From the NCBI GenBank assembly GCA_039881145.1, contig JAYKKI010000060.1:8952501-9016500 (forward strand): 64,000 nt of DNA, written 5' to 3'. This document shows positions 10,440-23,149 of this stretch, in pieces. This DNA is from Druceiella hillmani (taxonomy: Eukaryota > Arthropoda > Insecta > Lepidoptera > Hepialidae). The stretch's first letter is position 1. Every line of letters starts with the position of its first letter. The translations under genes and the position numbers were made by a program. Below the pieces are notes generated by a model, which saw nothing but the letters and a program-made list of their open reading frames with translations, did no database searches and was not told the DNA's origin.

Positions 10440-10900
10440 AGGGTTTTAAATGATTCTCTATAGTTCCGCGGGAGCACCCGAGCTCAGCTTCTAGCGGGCG
10501 TGTCGTTAATCGGCTATCTTCTTCAATTAACAAATTTTAATTTGTTCCTATACAATTTCACCGGTCGATCAGAGCGTGGTTTGTCACTAAGGGAATAATC
10601 GCCGCTGCGACACCGCTGGAACTGCGAAACCGCTGGAATCGTTTTTACAGTAGCTTCAGATATTGCTTCAATAGCTACACATTTGCGTATGTTACGCGTA
10701 GCTTCGGCAACAGAGTGACCAAATTGGTACTCGTAGACAGAGTTTCACATACGTTTTAATGTGCATATTTTATGCGTGTTAACAGTGCAGGGTCTTTCTT
10801 ACTACTGAATCAGGGAGAGCTTGCCGCGCCCTTTTGTATATTTTCAGTCATGGATGCTACTAGAATGCTTCCGCACTTTCTAGCTAATTTCCAAAAAAAC
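10440..10900. other. GC-richer island in intron 2
   Basis: Base composition rises sharply, with runs such as GCGGGAGCACCCGAGCTCAG and GCGACACCGCTGGAAC. No long open frame or known element is seen. It lies about 400 bp downstream of exon 2 in gene order. It may be a regulatory element, an exon I cannot recognise, or an old transposon. Confidence 0.4.
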
Positions 10901-11287
10901 ATTCATTATTTTTTAGGCAACTGAATAATACTTAACTCGTAACTATATGACGGCCTGATTGAATTCTACTCCAATTCTTTGAAAAAATATTTTTTGTACC
11001 ACACGGTAAAGCCTTGGATAAAATTAGCAGTTATATATTTTTCTACAAATTTGTGTGTGAACTATAAATTCTTTGTTTTTTTGTATTACTAACTTGCTTT
11101 TAAATTATTATTTAAATTATTTGCTGGCGCGACACTAATGACTCACATTTGATATATTACCGTTAGCTATAAGAAGTAACTCTCATAATAATAGACTAGT
11201 AAGCAGGTATTGTAAATGGATAAATTAAAAAATATAACTTTATCGCGGGCTGTGAAAAGAAATTGATGGAAGAAAAAAGTGACATAC

Positions 11288-11373
11288 CTTGCTATGACAT
11301 TTACCACACCTGGATACTTTTCGACAACCGATTCCAACATGCTATCCAGTCCATATTCGGCGTACTGCTGAAC
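11288..11373 (-). CDS. Osiris-family protein, exon 2
   Basis: An 86-bp exon encoding residues 59-86 plus two bases of codon 87: VQQYAEYGLDSMLESVVEKY and eight more residues. The acceptor is TGCCCTTTCAG|GT and the donor GCAAG|GTATGT, both good consensus sites. It joins exon 1 in phase 0, so the second cysteine motif runs straight into this amphipathic segment (SCLQNS|VQQYAEYG). The AG at its end joins A from exon 3. The C-x(n)-C, amphipathic helix, then DUF1676 order is that of Osiris proteins. Intron 2 after it is 9,032 bp. The exon is short but border quality and phase agreement make it convincing. Confidence 0.8.
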
Positions 11374-11389
11374 CTGAAAGGGCATACGT

Positions 11390-11987
11390 TTAGTTTAATA
11401 AATTTTAATAGCTTTTATCTGAAGCTTCGCTCACAAGAAACCAAATTTACGGAGGTCTGCTGATTACCTTAAGATAAAAGGTTTACTTTGGTTTTGTCTT
11501 TTAATTTGTTTGGAAAAAAAGATATACATGTGAGTGTGTATAATTCGTGGGTTAATATACGAGCTAATCGATTTATTGTTTGTCCAGTTATTTGTCCTAA
11601 TATGTTATACAATCTTGACTTTCAAAATAAGGTATAATATATCCTATTTGAAACTGTTGATTAAATTAAATATGGCTCTTATCAAATTATGGATAAACTA
11701 TCAAGTAACTTTTAAAATTTTTCGAATTCAATGTGTGCGAGTACACCAATAATATCTATAATTTCTAACGAGTAAATATATCTTAAGTTATAATTACTAT
11801 TATATATAATTTTCATTTTATGTTAAATATTTTTAGATATTTTTTCATGTTTAGCTAAAATATTTTCGAATGTCCAAAGCACGGTGTGAAACCATTTATA
11901 TTAATATTGCATCGATCCTAACTACTTTTTTTTGTTCACAAAGAGAGAAAAAATTTAAATATTTTATAACTACAATTACAATACAGT
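11390..11987. other. intronic DNA, no gene seen
   Basis: The plus-strand frames at 11263-11463 and 11534-11752 overlap the exon on the opposite strand or are AT-rich and unrecognised. No other signal is seen. Confidence 0.45.
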
Positions 11988-12000
11988 AAAATATTTTATA

Positions 12001-12116
12001 CACAATTAAATATAACTACGTGATGTAGTATTATTTCTACTTTTTTTAAGTTCTTTGCCACGACTTAGGTTTCATTGTATTACAACATCTTCAGGTGGGA
12101 TATTAGCAAAGATTCA
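12001..12116. mobile_element. single-arm ribozyme element, copy D (116 bp)
   Basis: It starts CACAATTAAATATAAC, as copy A does, but ends after the ribozyme block at GCAAAGATTC with no second arm. A 12-bp repeat AAAATATTTTAT flanks it (11988-11999 and 12117-12128). A lone arm with its own target duplication suggests that one arm is enough to be inserted. Confidence 0.75.
12052..12112 (-). ncRNA. hammerhead-like ribozyme, copy D
   Basis: Core CUGAAGA, extra U, stem II GUUGU-AAU-ACAAU closing with G.U, GAAA, stem III ACC-UA-AGU with one C.A mismatch, C17, GUGG. Distal stem I is UCUUUG/CAAAGA: both sides differ from copy C (UCUUUA/UAAAGA) so that pairing is kept, a compensatory change. The catalytic core is complete. 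Confidence 0.72.
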
Positions 12117-12129
12117 AAAATATTTTATG

Positions 12130-13559
12130 GTTAGAAGTGAAAATTAAAATTATAAATAAATGACGTTTTACAAAAGAAGTTGATTGCCTCTTGATCTTGT
12201 TGATATCAATAATATAAATAAAGATAGTTAAAAAAACATTTAAGTTTTTTAAATAAGTCAATAATTCAAATATCTTAAAAATTAATAGTTGAAGATAGAA
12301 ATTAATAGTAAAATTAATAGTTGAACTTGAAGAACTATATGATTTTTTTTCATTTAATACTGTTTATTTATGCACGCGTGATGCAAAAGCGAAAAATTCT
12401 AGTACGGTGTTTGTCAGAACCTGAGAAATTATATGAAATGTGAATTTTTTTTAACGTTTGTCTATTTGTTTGTGTGTCAGTATATTCTTTTCATGGATCA
12501 GTACTTCAAAAGAAAAATGATCAGTACTTCAAAAGACAATCATCATAATATCGCTCACATGTGTGTCTGTAGGTCACAGTCGTTTTGCTTAGAAACAATT
12601 TGTTATAGGAATTTAAAAATTGGCATAGTATTTGAACATATTAACTTCTTTTTAAAATCTGTTCTTTATAAATATATTATTTAAACACATTAACTGGGGG
12701 GACGGAGTATCGTCTGTTATCAATAAAGACCTAAATTTTTTTTAAATTTTAGGTTGTATGTCTCCAGTGATATACTGACAAATATGTCCAAAAAAAAATA
12801 TGATTCCCTCCTTATTTCCTAAGACATCTAAAATTTTGATAAAAAATTGAGTTCTTAGAAGTCTATGCACAGGTTGTATAAAAACTATGGTTATTATTCT
12901 AGACCTTAATTTTTTTTAAACATACACTATGTTTTTATACCTTTGAAAGATATAGCAGGCGATATATTTACGCCGTGAGGAATTTATATTTGTAAATAGT
13001 GTAATAGAAATACGATGTACCCTTAAATTTTTATAAATACGTAAATATATAAAAAGGTTTTACTCGTACTTAACAGGTTTTATTTAAATTTGTTCGTACT
13101 TATATCCCTTAAAAATGCCACCAAATTTAGGAATGGTTTTATGAGTATAACCTTGTTTAATATTTGTTTGAAAAATAAAAATATTCCAATATGTCATTAA
13201 ATATTCAAAAAGTGGAGAAAAAATTGTCGGGCAATTGACTGGGTGACCCAAAGTTTTTACGTAAGTGAAGTCGCAGAGGTACAGTTAGACGTGACACAAA
13301 AATATATAATTTCCTGCGGTGACTCCAGACTTGAAAAAAACACGTTAAACTAGAACTACCCTTATATCGATCACTTCTCTTACTATAGGAAAACCCTTAC
13401 GAATTATTCATTATTAATGGTAAAGGAAATCGTAATAAAATACTAAATTAATTTTCCCCATCTGTACATATAATAAAATTGTAACAGAGTAACTTCTATA
13501 CATGGAAAATATTTTAAAAATAGTTACTGATTTAACGTAGAATGATAATAGAGTCAGAA
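12130..13559. other. intronic DNA, no gene seen
   Basis: AT-rich. It includes a small imperfect palindrome near 12729-12762 (ACCTAAATTT ... AAATTTTAGGT). The frame 12433-12684 is unrecognised. Confidence 0.4.
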
Positions 13560-13745
13560 AACATGTTTTTGGAATTTCTGTCCTTCTGTATGTTAATTTA
13601 TTCTTAAATCACGCGAAATATAATGGACGAATTTAATGAAATTTGGTTTGGTAATTATTTATACACAAGGGAAATATACTAGAAATAAATTCTAATAACT
13701 TTTCTTATTCCGAATTTCACGCGAACGAAGCCGTAGGCGCAGATA
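13560..13745 (-). mobile_element. dispersed-repeat 3' fragment of insect LINE-like type
   Basis: Read on the minus strand it has GCGCCTACGGCTTCGTTCGC near the start, then a segment like AAATTTCATTAAATTCGTCC, then TTCGCGTGA and a CATACAGAAGGACAG end. The same order occurs at 28331-28510 on the plus strand. This arrangement (ACTTCGTTCGCGTG ... CAAATTTCATGAAAATCCGT ... CAGACAGAC) is a familiar insect retroelement tail. Confidence 0.55.
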
Positions 13746-13917
13746 CTAATTAATTAAATAATAATTTTATATTAAATTTGTGTACTACATAGTATGATTT
13801 AAAAATCCAAAAATTTAGGAAATAAACCAATTTGAAAGGCAACCTCGTTCTTGTAAATTGAATAGAAACCTAAAAGATATGGTTAATACTTAGGGTATCG
13901 TACCTCAAAAAAACCCA

Positions 13918-14090
13918 GCTTTAGTTATCTCATTCAGTTATCTTCAAAAATTGTCAGTGATCTCGCTTAGTTATCCTCAAAAAGAGTGAGTGATGTCACT
14001 TAGTTATCCTCAAAAAGATTGAGTGATCTCACTTAGTCATCCTCGAAAAGAGTGAGTGATCTCACTTAGTTATCTTCTAAAAGAGTTTGA
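13918..14090. repeat. 36-bp tandem repeat, about 5 copies
   Basis: The unit contains AGTGATCTCACTTAGTTATC followed by CTCAAAAAGAGTG. It repeats about every 36 bp with few changes. Confidence 0.85.
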
Positions 14091-14713
14091 TGTAGAAACT
14101 TAAAATTAATTAAGGCTGTCAAGCTACATATGTATATCTCAATAGTTAACACTTGTAAATATTTATAAATAAATTTTATACCTATGTAAATAAATAATCG
14201 ACTATTTTAATAAGGGTTATTATAATTCAAATTAATTTTTATATAATAATGCAAGACAGTACCGAAGATGTTGTTGAAAATTTTAATACTGAAATATGAA
14301 AATATGCCACATAACCTCGTCAAAACTTTAAAAAGAAAAAAGTGAAAATTATGAAAGATAGAAGGTCTCTAGGAATTTGCATTGAGTTAACCCGAAAACT
14401 ACAGGTATCATTTATAAATCTTTTAGTTTTCAAGAAATACATGACAATTTTATTGTAAATTATAAACTAGACAATGTATTTAAACGGTTAAAACTAATAT
14501 TTATATTTCTAAATAGTGTAATAGGAAAACTATGTACACTTAAATGTATATAAGTGTATGTGTGAGTATGAAACCCTCGTAGGGTAATTTATCTTCGTAC
14601 TTTGGAGGTTTTATTTTTAATCAAGCTCAATCTGTTATTTGTCTGTAATATGTGTGGGAAAATATGTAAAAAATAAACAATTTATTATACATTAAATAAT
14701 ATTTCGAAGACTA

Positions 14714-14731
14714 GATGTATATATATTTGTA

Positions 14732-14825
<94 letters not shown>

Positions 14826-14833
14826 TACATATA

Positions 14834-14886
<53 letters not shown>

Positions 14887-15192
14887 TCTTTTGCATAAAT
14901 AACGGGCGGTTTTGATTTTGTTCTATTAATAACAAAATATTATTTATTAAGAGGTTGTATTGATTGTAATTGTTACTGGCAGGTATAGTGTATTCTGGCA
15001 CATAAAAATGAACGTTCTAAATTTGGTTACTTAGGTAAAAACGATATCTCTATAATAAATAACCATATTCCCATCATATCGTCATATAAAATGCGCCAAA
15101 TAATAATAAAAGAATTCTGATATAGTTTATTCCTATAAGTGCCCGTTTTTTTTTGCAAAAGAGTATATATATATATATATATAAGAGTATAT

Positions 15193-15228
<36 letters not shown>
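14714..15228. repeat. two (TA)n microsatellites
   Basis: TA-rich runs at 14714-14882 and 15165-15228 with ordinary AT-rich DNA between. The YIYIYI open frames on both strands are artefacts of the repeat. Confidence 0.9.
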
Positions 15229-15229
<1 letters not shown>

Positions 15230-15235
<6 letters not shown>

Positions 15236-16119
15236 GTATAGAAAATGATCGATTAATGATTCATCAAAGAATCATACTTCGGAAAAAAATCACGATGAAA
15301 ATCCCTTATGATTTAGATTTGTATGAATATTCCGAATAAGAAACTGTCTTATTAATAAACATGAAATTAAAGATTTACTTAAATCTGTGAAGGTATTTGT
15401 TTTAAGTCAAGTTTAATTGGTATACATGGGGTGGGACAAACAATTTTTATAGGTCTCCGCCAAATACGATGAAATCCCCTCTGGTTAATATATTAGTTTT
15501 AATAAAAACTGTTAATTTCGAAAGTCGAATTGAATATTTATCCAATCGCCCGGTATATATATGAAGCTAGCTAGCAGTATTACCACAGCTATGTATAGTA
15601 AGTTACAGTTTGGGAAAATAAGTTAAAAATGATTTTGAGCTATGCTTATAGTGAGCTTTGGAACGTCGGGTATGCATGCCATTCAAGGTCTTCATGTCAG
15701 ACAAAGAGGATGCTATTTGGATATAGATATAAATGATGAGAAAGCACGAAAAAGAAAATGTTACACATATCTTAGCTCAGCAAACGGAATAACGGTTTGA
15801 ATATTTGTACATGTATGTTACATATATTAAATTAAATATTGTAGTGTATACCGTGAGGTCAGAATCTTATAGGTCAAACGTTAAGTATGATTCAATACTA
15901 CGTTCTAAATGTATCCGACCATAAATACAGTTTTAATTTACTATATATAATACGTTATTATTGATAATTTTAATAAACTAAATCTCTAATAAAAAATAAT
16001 TTTATACTTTTGAATTACGCATCTTTTATTTCATATAAAAGCGGTTTATAAAAAATTTATTTATATTTTTTTGGAGATAATTTCGATACTTTTTTGGAAC
16101 ATTTTTTCTGTGAAACATT
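15230..16119. other. intronic DNA, no gene seen
   Basis: No recognisable coding, RNA or repeat signal. Confidence 0.4.
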
Positions 16120-16820
16120 ATTATAAGGCTTTTGTACTGTATATTTATGTTTGATATAATGTTAACTGTAATTTTATGATATGTTGAATGTTTCCGTAAC
16201 TGTACCTAATATTAGTTCTTGATATCTGACGGTCTTTAAGTGGAAGATGATATTATATTGCAAATTAAAGAAGATATTAAATCGATTTCATTAGTATTTT
16301 GTTTTTAAATTAATTATTAAGAAAGCTTTTGTACCACATTTTTATATTTTGTTTATAGTCAATCGTAACATCTAAAGCAAACCATAGTTAATTCTTAGAT
16401 CTAATAGTAGGTTTTTTTAAGTTAGATGCTTTCTGAGAAAAAAACTTTGATAGATAGGTAAATGAACGAATACACACTAAATTTATTTTTTTTATTTTGT
16501 TTTTAACGTAATGGATAGCGAGGCTTTTGTATTGTATTTTCATATTTTGTTTATTGTTGACTGTAGATGTACCAAATATTAGTTTTATACATTAGACGAT
16601 CTTTGAGAAAAAGATGGTAAGAGACAGATAAATGAACGGTAAGATATTAAACTCATTTATTGTGTTTTTTTTAATATTATTAATTAACAAAGTTTTTGCA
16701 TTGTACTTTTAAATGTGGTTTCTTTTTAACGTGTGTGTACTAAATAATACTCTGTTTTTTACATCAGTGGGTTTTGGACAAAAAAAAACAGTGATAGACA
16801 AAACTAATGGAAAATTTATT
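16120..16820. repeat. diverged ~180-bp tandem repeat, about 4 copies
   Basis: Recurring blocks of the form CTTTTGTACTGTAT...TTTGTTTA, ACCAAATATTAGTT and GATAGATAGGTAAATGAACG appear near 16130, 16325, 16525 and 16690. Copies are strongly diverged with indels. Confidence 0.6.
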
Positions 16821-19433
16821 TCCTTAGTATTTTTAAATTATTATTGTTGTAAAACCCAAATAGAAGAATACAATCTATAAACTCATTAGTATTATTACAT
16901 AGATATTGTGACTAATTTTTGTCAGTACTCTATCACATTTTACACTTGATTTCCGCACACTTTGTACATAAAAATTGCTATTTGAACTCAATGGAATAGA
17001 CGGACACTTAATTTTTTATGGAGTCCCTTTGTTGTCGGGTGAATTAGTGTGACAGTACTGATTAGCTCTGTTAGGGAAACTTTTCTGTGAAACTTTAATT
17101 CTGTGAATGTTTAATTCTGTGAAACTTTTATGAAACTATCTAAACCAATTTATATATTATATTACGAAGACTCACTTTGAAAACAATTTTTAATACACTT
17201 ATTTCATAACAGATCGCTGCGGGGTTTACGTGAATACAAAATTTACTTTATTATCGGTAAACCATAAACTTTCCGAAAATGATTAAATAAGTGTTCCCTT
17301 ATGTTTGATTTGCCTTATATCTAATTTTAATAATTTTTGAATTTCTGTATAAACCTTCACCCCCATTTTAATCCTTTTAAGGGTGAAAACGTCTAACATT
17401 GAGTGTAATGAAATTAAAGAGCGAATAATTTTAAGATTCTTCTGACCTTAATGTTGAACTTGCCCATTTTTTTGATGAAAAGTATGAAACAAAAGGAATT
17501 ATGTAAGCTGGTGCTGAAAATAAATATTGGCAGTGATTATATAACTAAAGGTGGATTTTGTTAATAGCACATGAAAAATAAAATAATTTTGTGAACTAAG
17601 TTGGCTAATTTATTAATAATGTTACTTGATACTAAAGTAGTAAATGATTTGTGTATGTAATAAAATTGCAAAGAAATTGAAATTGCAAAAAGAATGAAAA
17701 AAATCTGTATTAAATTTTCGTCGGAAAATCCGGATTTCGAGAAAATTGCGATGAAACTATGTTTATAATTGTTTTTTATCAAACATTTCGGATTTTGAGT
17801 TTTGTCTAAACTGTCTAACCCAATTTTAGCAAATTTTTGAAAATTATTTTAAAGAAGCGAAAAATCATTTTCAAAATTTTTGCTATCTGATAACATGACA
17901 AAAGACATAATTTATTTCAATAAAAAATTCTTTCATCTTAAAGTTTAACATAAGATATTAGCTTATTAGTAGAAGTATAAGGCGATAAGATAGAAGAATA
18001 GTAGTGTGTTTAAAATGGCGTACTCAAAAACTTAAAAAATTACCGATACATCCATAATTGAATAACAACTTAGTAAAACCAGTGATCTAAACATATGATA
18101 AGTAAAAGATGGAATCCATGTCTTCAGGCGAGTTCAGGCAATAAAAATACGAGATAATAATTAAAATTTTCCATAAATTGTGACAATGTTTCATTTGCTT
18201 TGGAATTGTAATAAAAAATATAACGATTTAGTCCTAAAACCTTCAAATGACATATCCTATTTAGAGATAAGAACTTATTTGTGATTATTTTTGTAATAAA
18301 CTAATTTATACACTTTATAATAGCATCAAGAAAACCCTAAGTATTAATATATAACAGTACTTATAAAATATTAGTACCAACATATATTTCACAAGCAAAT
18401 ATCTATAAATAGTTTTCCCTTTAGTACGAGTACAGACACCCCAGATAGATCCAAATATACATACATGTCCCACCTTTGCCCCTATATTTCAATATTGACA
18501 TATATCTATAGTAATCGGTTTCTACCTAGCAAAGTCCATTTCCTGAACATAATGCGGGCTAAGACAAAGGATATTTTTGGTAACAAGACGATATACTGTG
18601 ATAAATGGCTGTTCAATCACCGGATTGACACGACATAAAAGAAATTGGCTAAAAATATTAGGGTCAAGGCCGTCTTGAGCCGATAGTGGCAAGTAATTTA
18701 TTGAAGTGTGAGAAAAAAGGGTTTACTTCAACTTAAGAAGCTAAGCTTACAGTTCACTATTTGAGGGTGGGTCTTGTGCCCTGAGGGAGCTTTTTGTTGT
18801 CACTACATATTGTGATCGACAAAACGGTGTTTTTATTTTCAAAAAGTTTCTTCAATTTCTCTTGGTGTTCTAGTTGCTTTTCTAGTTGTAGTCAGTTGCT
18901 TTTCTTTTGTATTTGATTATGGAGTGCGTTATCCTATTTTCTTCGTACTTTACAAACAGGTAGCTAACAGGATAATCACGACATATTATAAAAGTTTATG
19001 CTTATTTTCTATTATCTTTCTATATCTAATATTATTTTTATCAACGTGCATAAGTAAATTAAATAAATGTATGAAATCAAATTATTGAGCATAGAAGACT
19101 ACATACAAAATTTCCAAGCAGGCGACTACAAAGAAAACTTTTTTGCAAACAATTTAGTCAATTTACATTATAAATAAATAGCATATGATGCATGGCTATC
19201 GCTTGCTTTACTGTCAGACTCAACTTGCATAATTTTCTTTTCTGTCTATCATATTCGTTAATCTCAGAAAGTGATTGAGATAGAAACTTTAAATTTTCCA
19301 TCGTGACAAAATATATAAATCCACATATGTCTCAATAGTTAACACCCAAAAATATGCTTACTAATACATTAATTTTAGGGGGGGGCAACTAAAAAGTTCT
19401 TTTTTTTTGAAATTTCATGTATATTAAATTTTC
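16821..19433. other. intronic DNA, no gene seen
   Basis: AT-rich sequence. The minus-strand frame 17561-17782 is hydrophobic and AT-driven, with no family resemblance. Confidence 0.4.
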
Positions 19434-19650
19434 ATTCGTCGTCGCCGTGGTGTGTTGGGTTGGTCACAAGGCATACGGCCTTTGACGATGCGACGCACCG
19501 CGGCGACCCGGGTTCGATTCCCGGCCGTTCGTCGAACGGGGCTGGACTGGTGTTGTGGTTAGCTGTAAGAGATCGCTCTTGTAGCAATAAGTGCGCCATA
19601 TGTATCAATTAGATACATTGAAGTAGATAAATAAATAAATAAATTAGAGC
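19434..19650 (+). mobile_element. tRNA-derived SINE (copy 2, complete)
   Basis: The tRNA-like head starts GTCGCCGTGGTGTGTTGGG, with the Pol III B-box GGTTCGATTCC at 19511-19521. The body includes GGGGCTGGACTGGTGTTG and CGCCATATGTATCAATTAG, and the end is a simple AAATA/AAAT tail. The high G+C of the head stands out from the surroundings. The same body occurs in copy 1 at 5341-5805. It is not a working tRNA gene: no clean cloverleaf or acceptor stem closes around the B-box. I could not identify a target duplication. Confidence 0.82.
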
Positions 19651-20619
19651 CCGATTTATAAGAATTCTGAAAATATTATTTTCTAAACTTTAAAGGATAT
19701 TTTAGATGCAATGCGGAAAAGATTGACAAAAATACGTGCCTCCCCCCACTGTCTCTACAATCTTAAAGTCAACGTTATGAAAATACTACCTTTTTGCTGG
19801 AAGTTTACTAAACATTTATTGGAAAACTATAAAAATAATTTTAAGGTTCATCATTTTTGAGGTATATTTTTGAAATATTTTTGTCTGTGAAAGTTGTACT
19901 AGGTAACTTTAATTATTTCCAAATTCACAAACGAACTTCTGCTTGAAAATGCTTCATTGACAATACACACGTATGCGATAAATTCACCTCGACGACACAC
20001 ACGTAAACTTATCATATAAATTTAAATTTTCAGCCTTTGTAGTTCTGGAAATTTCATAGTCAGTCTGTGAGTGAGTAGTAGGTGGCTTTTATTACTGCAC
20101 ATATTTTTTATATAATATTATCGTTATCAAAGTCATTACGTAGTTAAAATAATTAAACTCTTACTTTATATTTACATAAATACAAATTTAATTAAAGCAA
20201 TTTATAACTATAAAATATGAAATATAAATTGTATTTAAACGATACACACTGTAAATTTTATAACGGTAACAGAGCAGTAGACACGTTCATATGCTATTAC
20301 TCGTCCATAACGCAGCGCATTATCCCCACTTCTACTGCCTTATATTGGAATTATTGGCACTCTACTATACGATAAGTGAATATTCTTTTAATAATATGGT
20401 GATCTTATTTCTATGGGTCGTGAATTTTCTTTTTCACATGAAAAAATAATGCTGAAATGCCAATATTGTTAACTGAAAGTAATTGAAAGCGATGTATACA
20501 AATTTTATACACAGTGATACGCTAGTGACACCTAATAAAATCTTTCATATTTATATATACATAAGTAATTTATTAAATCTGTAATGTTACATTTAATTTC
20601 ATTCTTATCTAACTAATAT
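19651..20619. other. intronic DNA, no gene seen
   Basis: AT-rich with no supported feature. Confidence 0.4.
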
Positions 20620-20629
20620 TACAAATATC

Positions 20630-20789
20630 CACAATTAAATGAAACTACGTGATGTAGTATTATTTCTATTTTCTTTAAGTTCTTTACCACGACCTAGGTT
20701 TCGTTCAAAAGTGGAAATAATACTACATCACGTAGTTTCATTTAATTATGAATAATGAATTTCTGCAAAATTAACGCCAAATGTATTCA
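20630..20789. mobile_element. compact palindromic ribozyme element, copy E
   Basis: It starts CACAATTAAATGAAAC and ends CCAAATGTATTCA. A 10-bp repeat TACAAATATC lies at 20620-20629 and, after a 4-base gap, at 20794-20803. Both arms are present, but the centre is deleted: the left arm stops in the ribozyme at ...CCTAGGTTTCGTT and the right arm restarts at GTGGAAATAATACTAC. Only the 3' half of one ribozyme remains. Confidence 0.8.
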
Positions 20790-20803
20790 TTACTACAAAT
20801 ATC

Positions 20804-22848
20804 AATGTTTAGATGTCCGTTATTCAATCATGACTAACGGTTGGACAGGTTTATATAAAACTTAATATCAGACATAGTTTAGGATTCAAATAAATACATG
20901 AGGCATTGTGTAACTTGAGAAATATCGTAACTCCTGCAGTAAAATTCGTTTGATGTTTTTACTCGATAGGTATCACTGATATGAATTTATACTATCGAGT
21001 AAAACACATCAAGTTTTACTTGGTCCTTTTCACTTTATAATATACGTAAAAGACGTGTCAATCTGATCCACAACATGTATTTCGTTATAGAGAGATGTAA
21101 TAGCCTCAGTGGAACAAAAATAATTCGGGCCATTTTGACCTTGAAAGACGACCTTGACAATCTGCTAGAGCGAATTCGCTAGCAACAGTTAGTATATAAA
21201 AAAAATCTATTTTTTGTGTCTGTCCAAGTCCATCTTCCATGATTCCAATAAGTATAGTACAATTATAGTTAATATGCTTTTAATATCAACCTAAATTCTG
21301 CAAATAGGCGTGAAATAAAGCGGAATATAAAAATTTCTTATGTATATTAAAAATATATATAGACATAACTCAAATAAAAATAATAATGATTGTTTTGAAA
21401 ATTTAAAAATATTAAGACATATTTCTAATACTTAATTGATTAGTTAGCATTTAGATAAATTATTTGTACCTAGATACTGCTAGAATAGGCCAATCAGGGC
21501 GTAATTGATTTTTCTGATTGTATTTAGGTTCGGAATAGCGTCTTTATAAACTTGCTCGATACGAGGCAACTTCATTATCAGATAAGTAAATTAGTGCCAG
21601 CTAAAATTAATTATTCGGAGTACGAGCTTTAAACAAAAAGCGTAAACATTTTTTTATGTATACGTTTTTTGCATATAAGAGATAAAAATTTAGAAATAAG
21701 TAACTAAAAGAATTAGGAAAAAATCAAAATAAACATTAATCCAAATTTGTGATTTGTTTTATTATAAAAATTTTGCTTTTGACAAACAAATATCAAATGG
21801 CAAATTTCGTATTTTTGTATAAATATTTTAGTGATAAAAAAGCGAATAAAGGTGAAAAATCTGTGAAAAAGAATTTTTTACATAGATTAGCATTGATGTA
21901 AGAACTTGTGAAGCATTGACATAAGAACTTGCGTAAGTATTTTAATGCGAAAACATTGGTAGGAAATCGCACTCAAATGAGCGACAGTTTCAATAGAAGT
22001 CATTTCAAATGTCAATAACTAAGTTAAAAATAAAAATAACTCCTAAAAGCTCTGTGCACCTTTACGTGTATTTCTTTAGAATTTTTTGAAACTTGAAGAA
22101 GTGAATGATTTGCATAAATCAACTACGCAAAGGAAATTAATGGTCTTGGTATTATCAAGGGATTTTCAAACCATCTCAAAACCGTACGTATCCTACTTCT
22201 TATACCAATACCCTGTATTTAATAAACATAAGTTACAAATATAATCAACAATGGAAAATAAAGATTTTAATTAATTTCTATATCCTTTGTACACGATTAA
22301 CGTTTTCACAAAACTAACTACGGCTGTGTCCGACACTGTAAGTTTTTTTCAATTTTATTTCTTTTAGTTAGTATAAGTTTTATCCCAAAATAATAAACGA
22401 AAACAATGAACATATCACTTTATGTCAAAACTACACTTTATGTTCGTTATATTATTTTAAATTCCAGATTCTATATTTTTTATAATTTGATGTCCATTTC
22501 ATTTAATATAAATAATTGTGATGGTTATATAAAAATGGTTCGTAAAATAAATTATTTAATTTACAATACCTGGAATTCCAAATATCACAAAAATTTAGTA
22601 ATATCTTTTTGCGATTTCGAAAATTATTTATATCAGAAGTTCGTTTCAGCAGGAAAATTTCCAATAAAAGGGTTTTATTGTTACTAATTATAATAATTAA
22701 GATTATCAAAATAAATCAATTGCTTTTACGGCGAACTTATTATGACTTGTGGCCGTTACTGGTGAAAAAATGGCCTATTTTTGCACCAAATGGGACCGAA
22801 TTGATTTATACATCAATGAATGCTCATTTTCATCATATTTTATGTACA
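20804..22848. other. intronic DNA, no gene seen
   Basis: AT-rich. The overlapping frames at 22406-22923 on both strands have no recognisable product. A direct-inverted pair of ATCGAGTAAAACACATCAAG-like motifs near 20950-21015 is the only structure noted. Confidence 0.4.
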
Positions 22849-22850
22849 TG

Positions 22851-22887
<37 letters not shown>

Positions 22888-22900
22888 GTATATATATTTG
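22849..22900. repeat. (TA)n microsatellite
   Basis: TA dinucleotides with interspersed TG. Confidence 0.85.
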
Positions 22901-23149
22901 AGGCATATCTCAAATCCTTGTGATACTGGACAGATTTGCAAAAATATTTTTTTAGAAATATTTCATACAATACCCGTCTTGTAAACCTCAAAATACATTT
23001 TCTTTACGGCTCAAGATTGCTATGTGACTAATAACATTCAATTTTAATTGATTTTTAATCGCTAGAAAATATTTATAATATCAATTACTCGAAATACGAA
23101 TGCTTTTATTTTGAATATTAATATTAATATTGAGAACCGTTATTTAAGT

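Noticed and set aside
14692..15339. YIYIYI-type open frames
   Set aside because: Direct translation of TA microsatellites.
19434..19520. Functional tRNA gene
   Set aside because: A good B-box is present, but the acceptor and anticodon arms do not form a cloverleaf, and related copies with bodies and tails show it is a SINE head.
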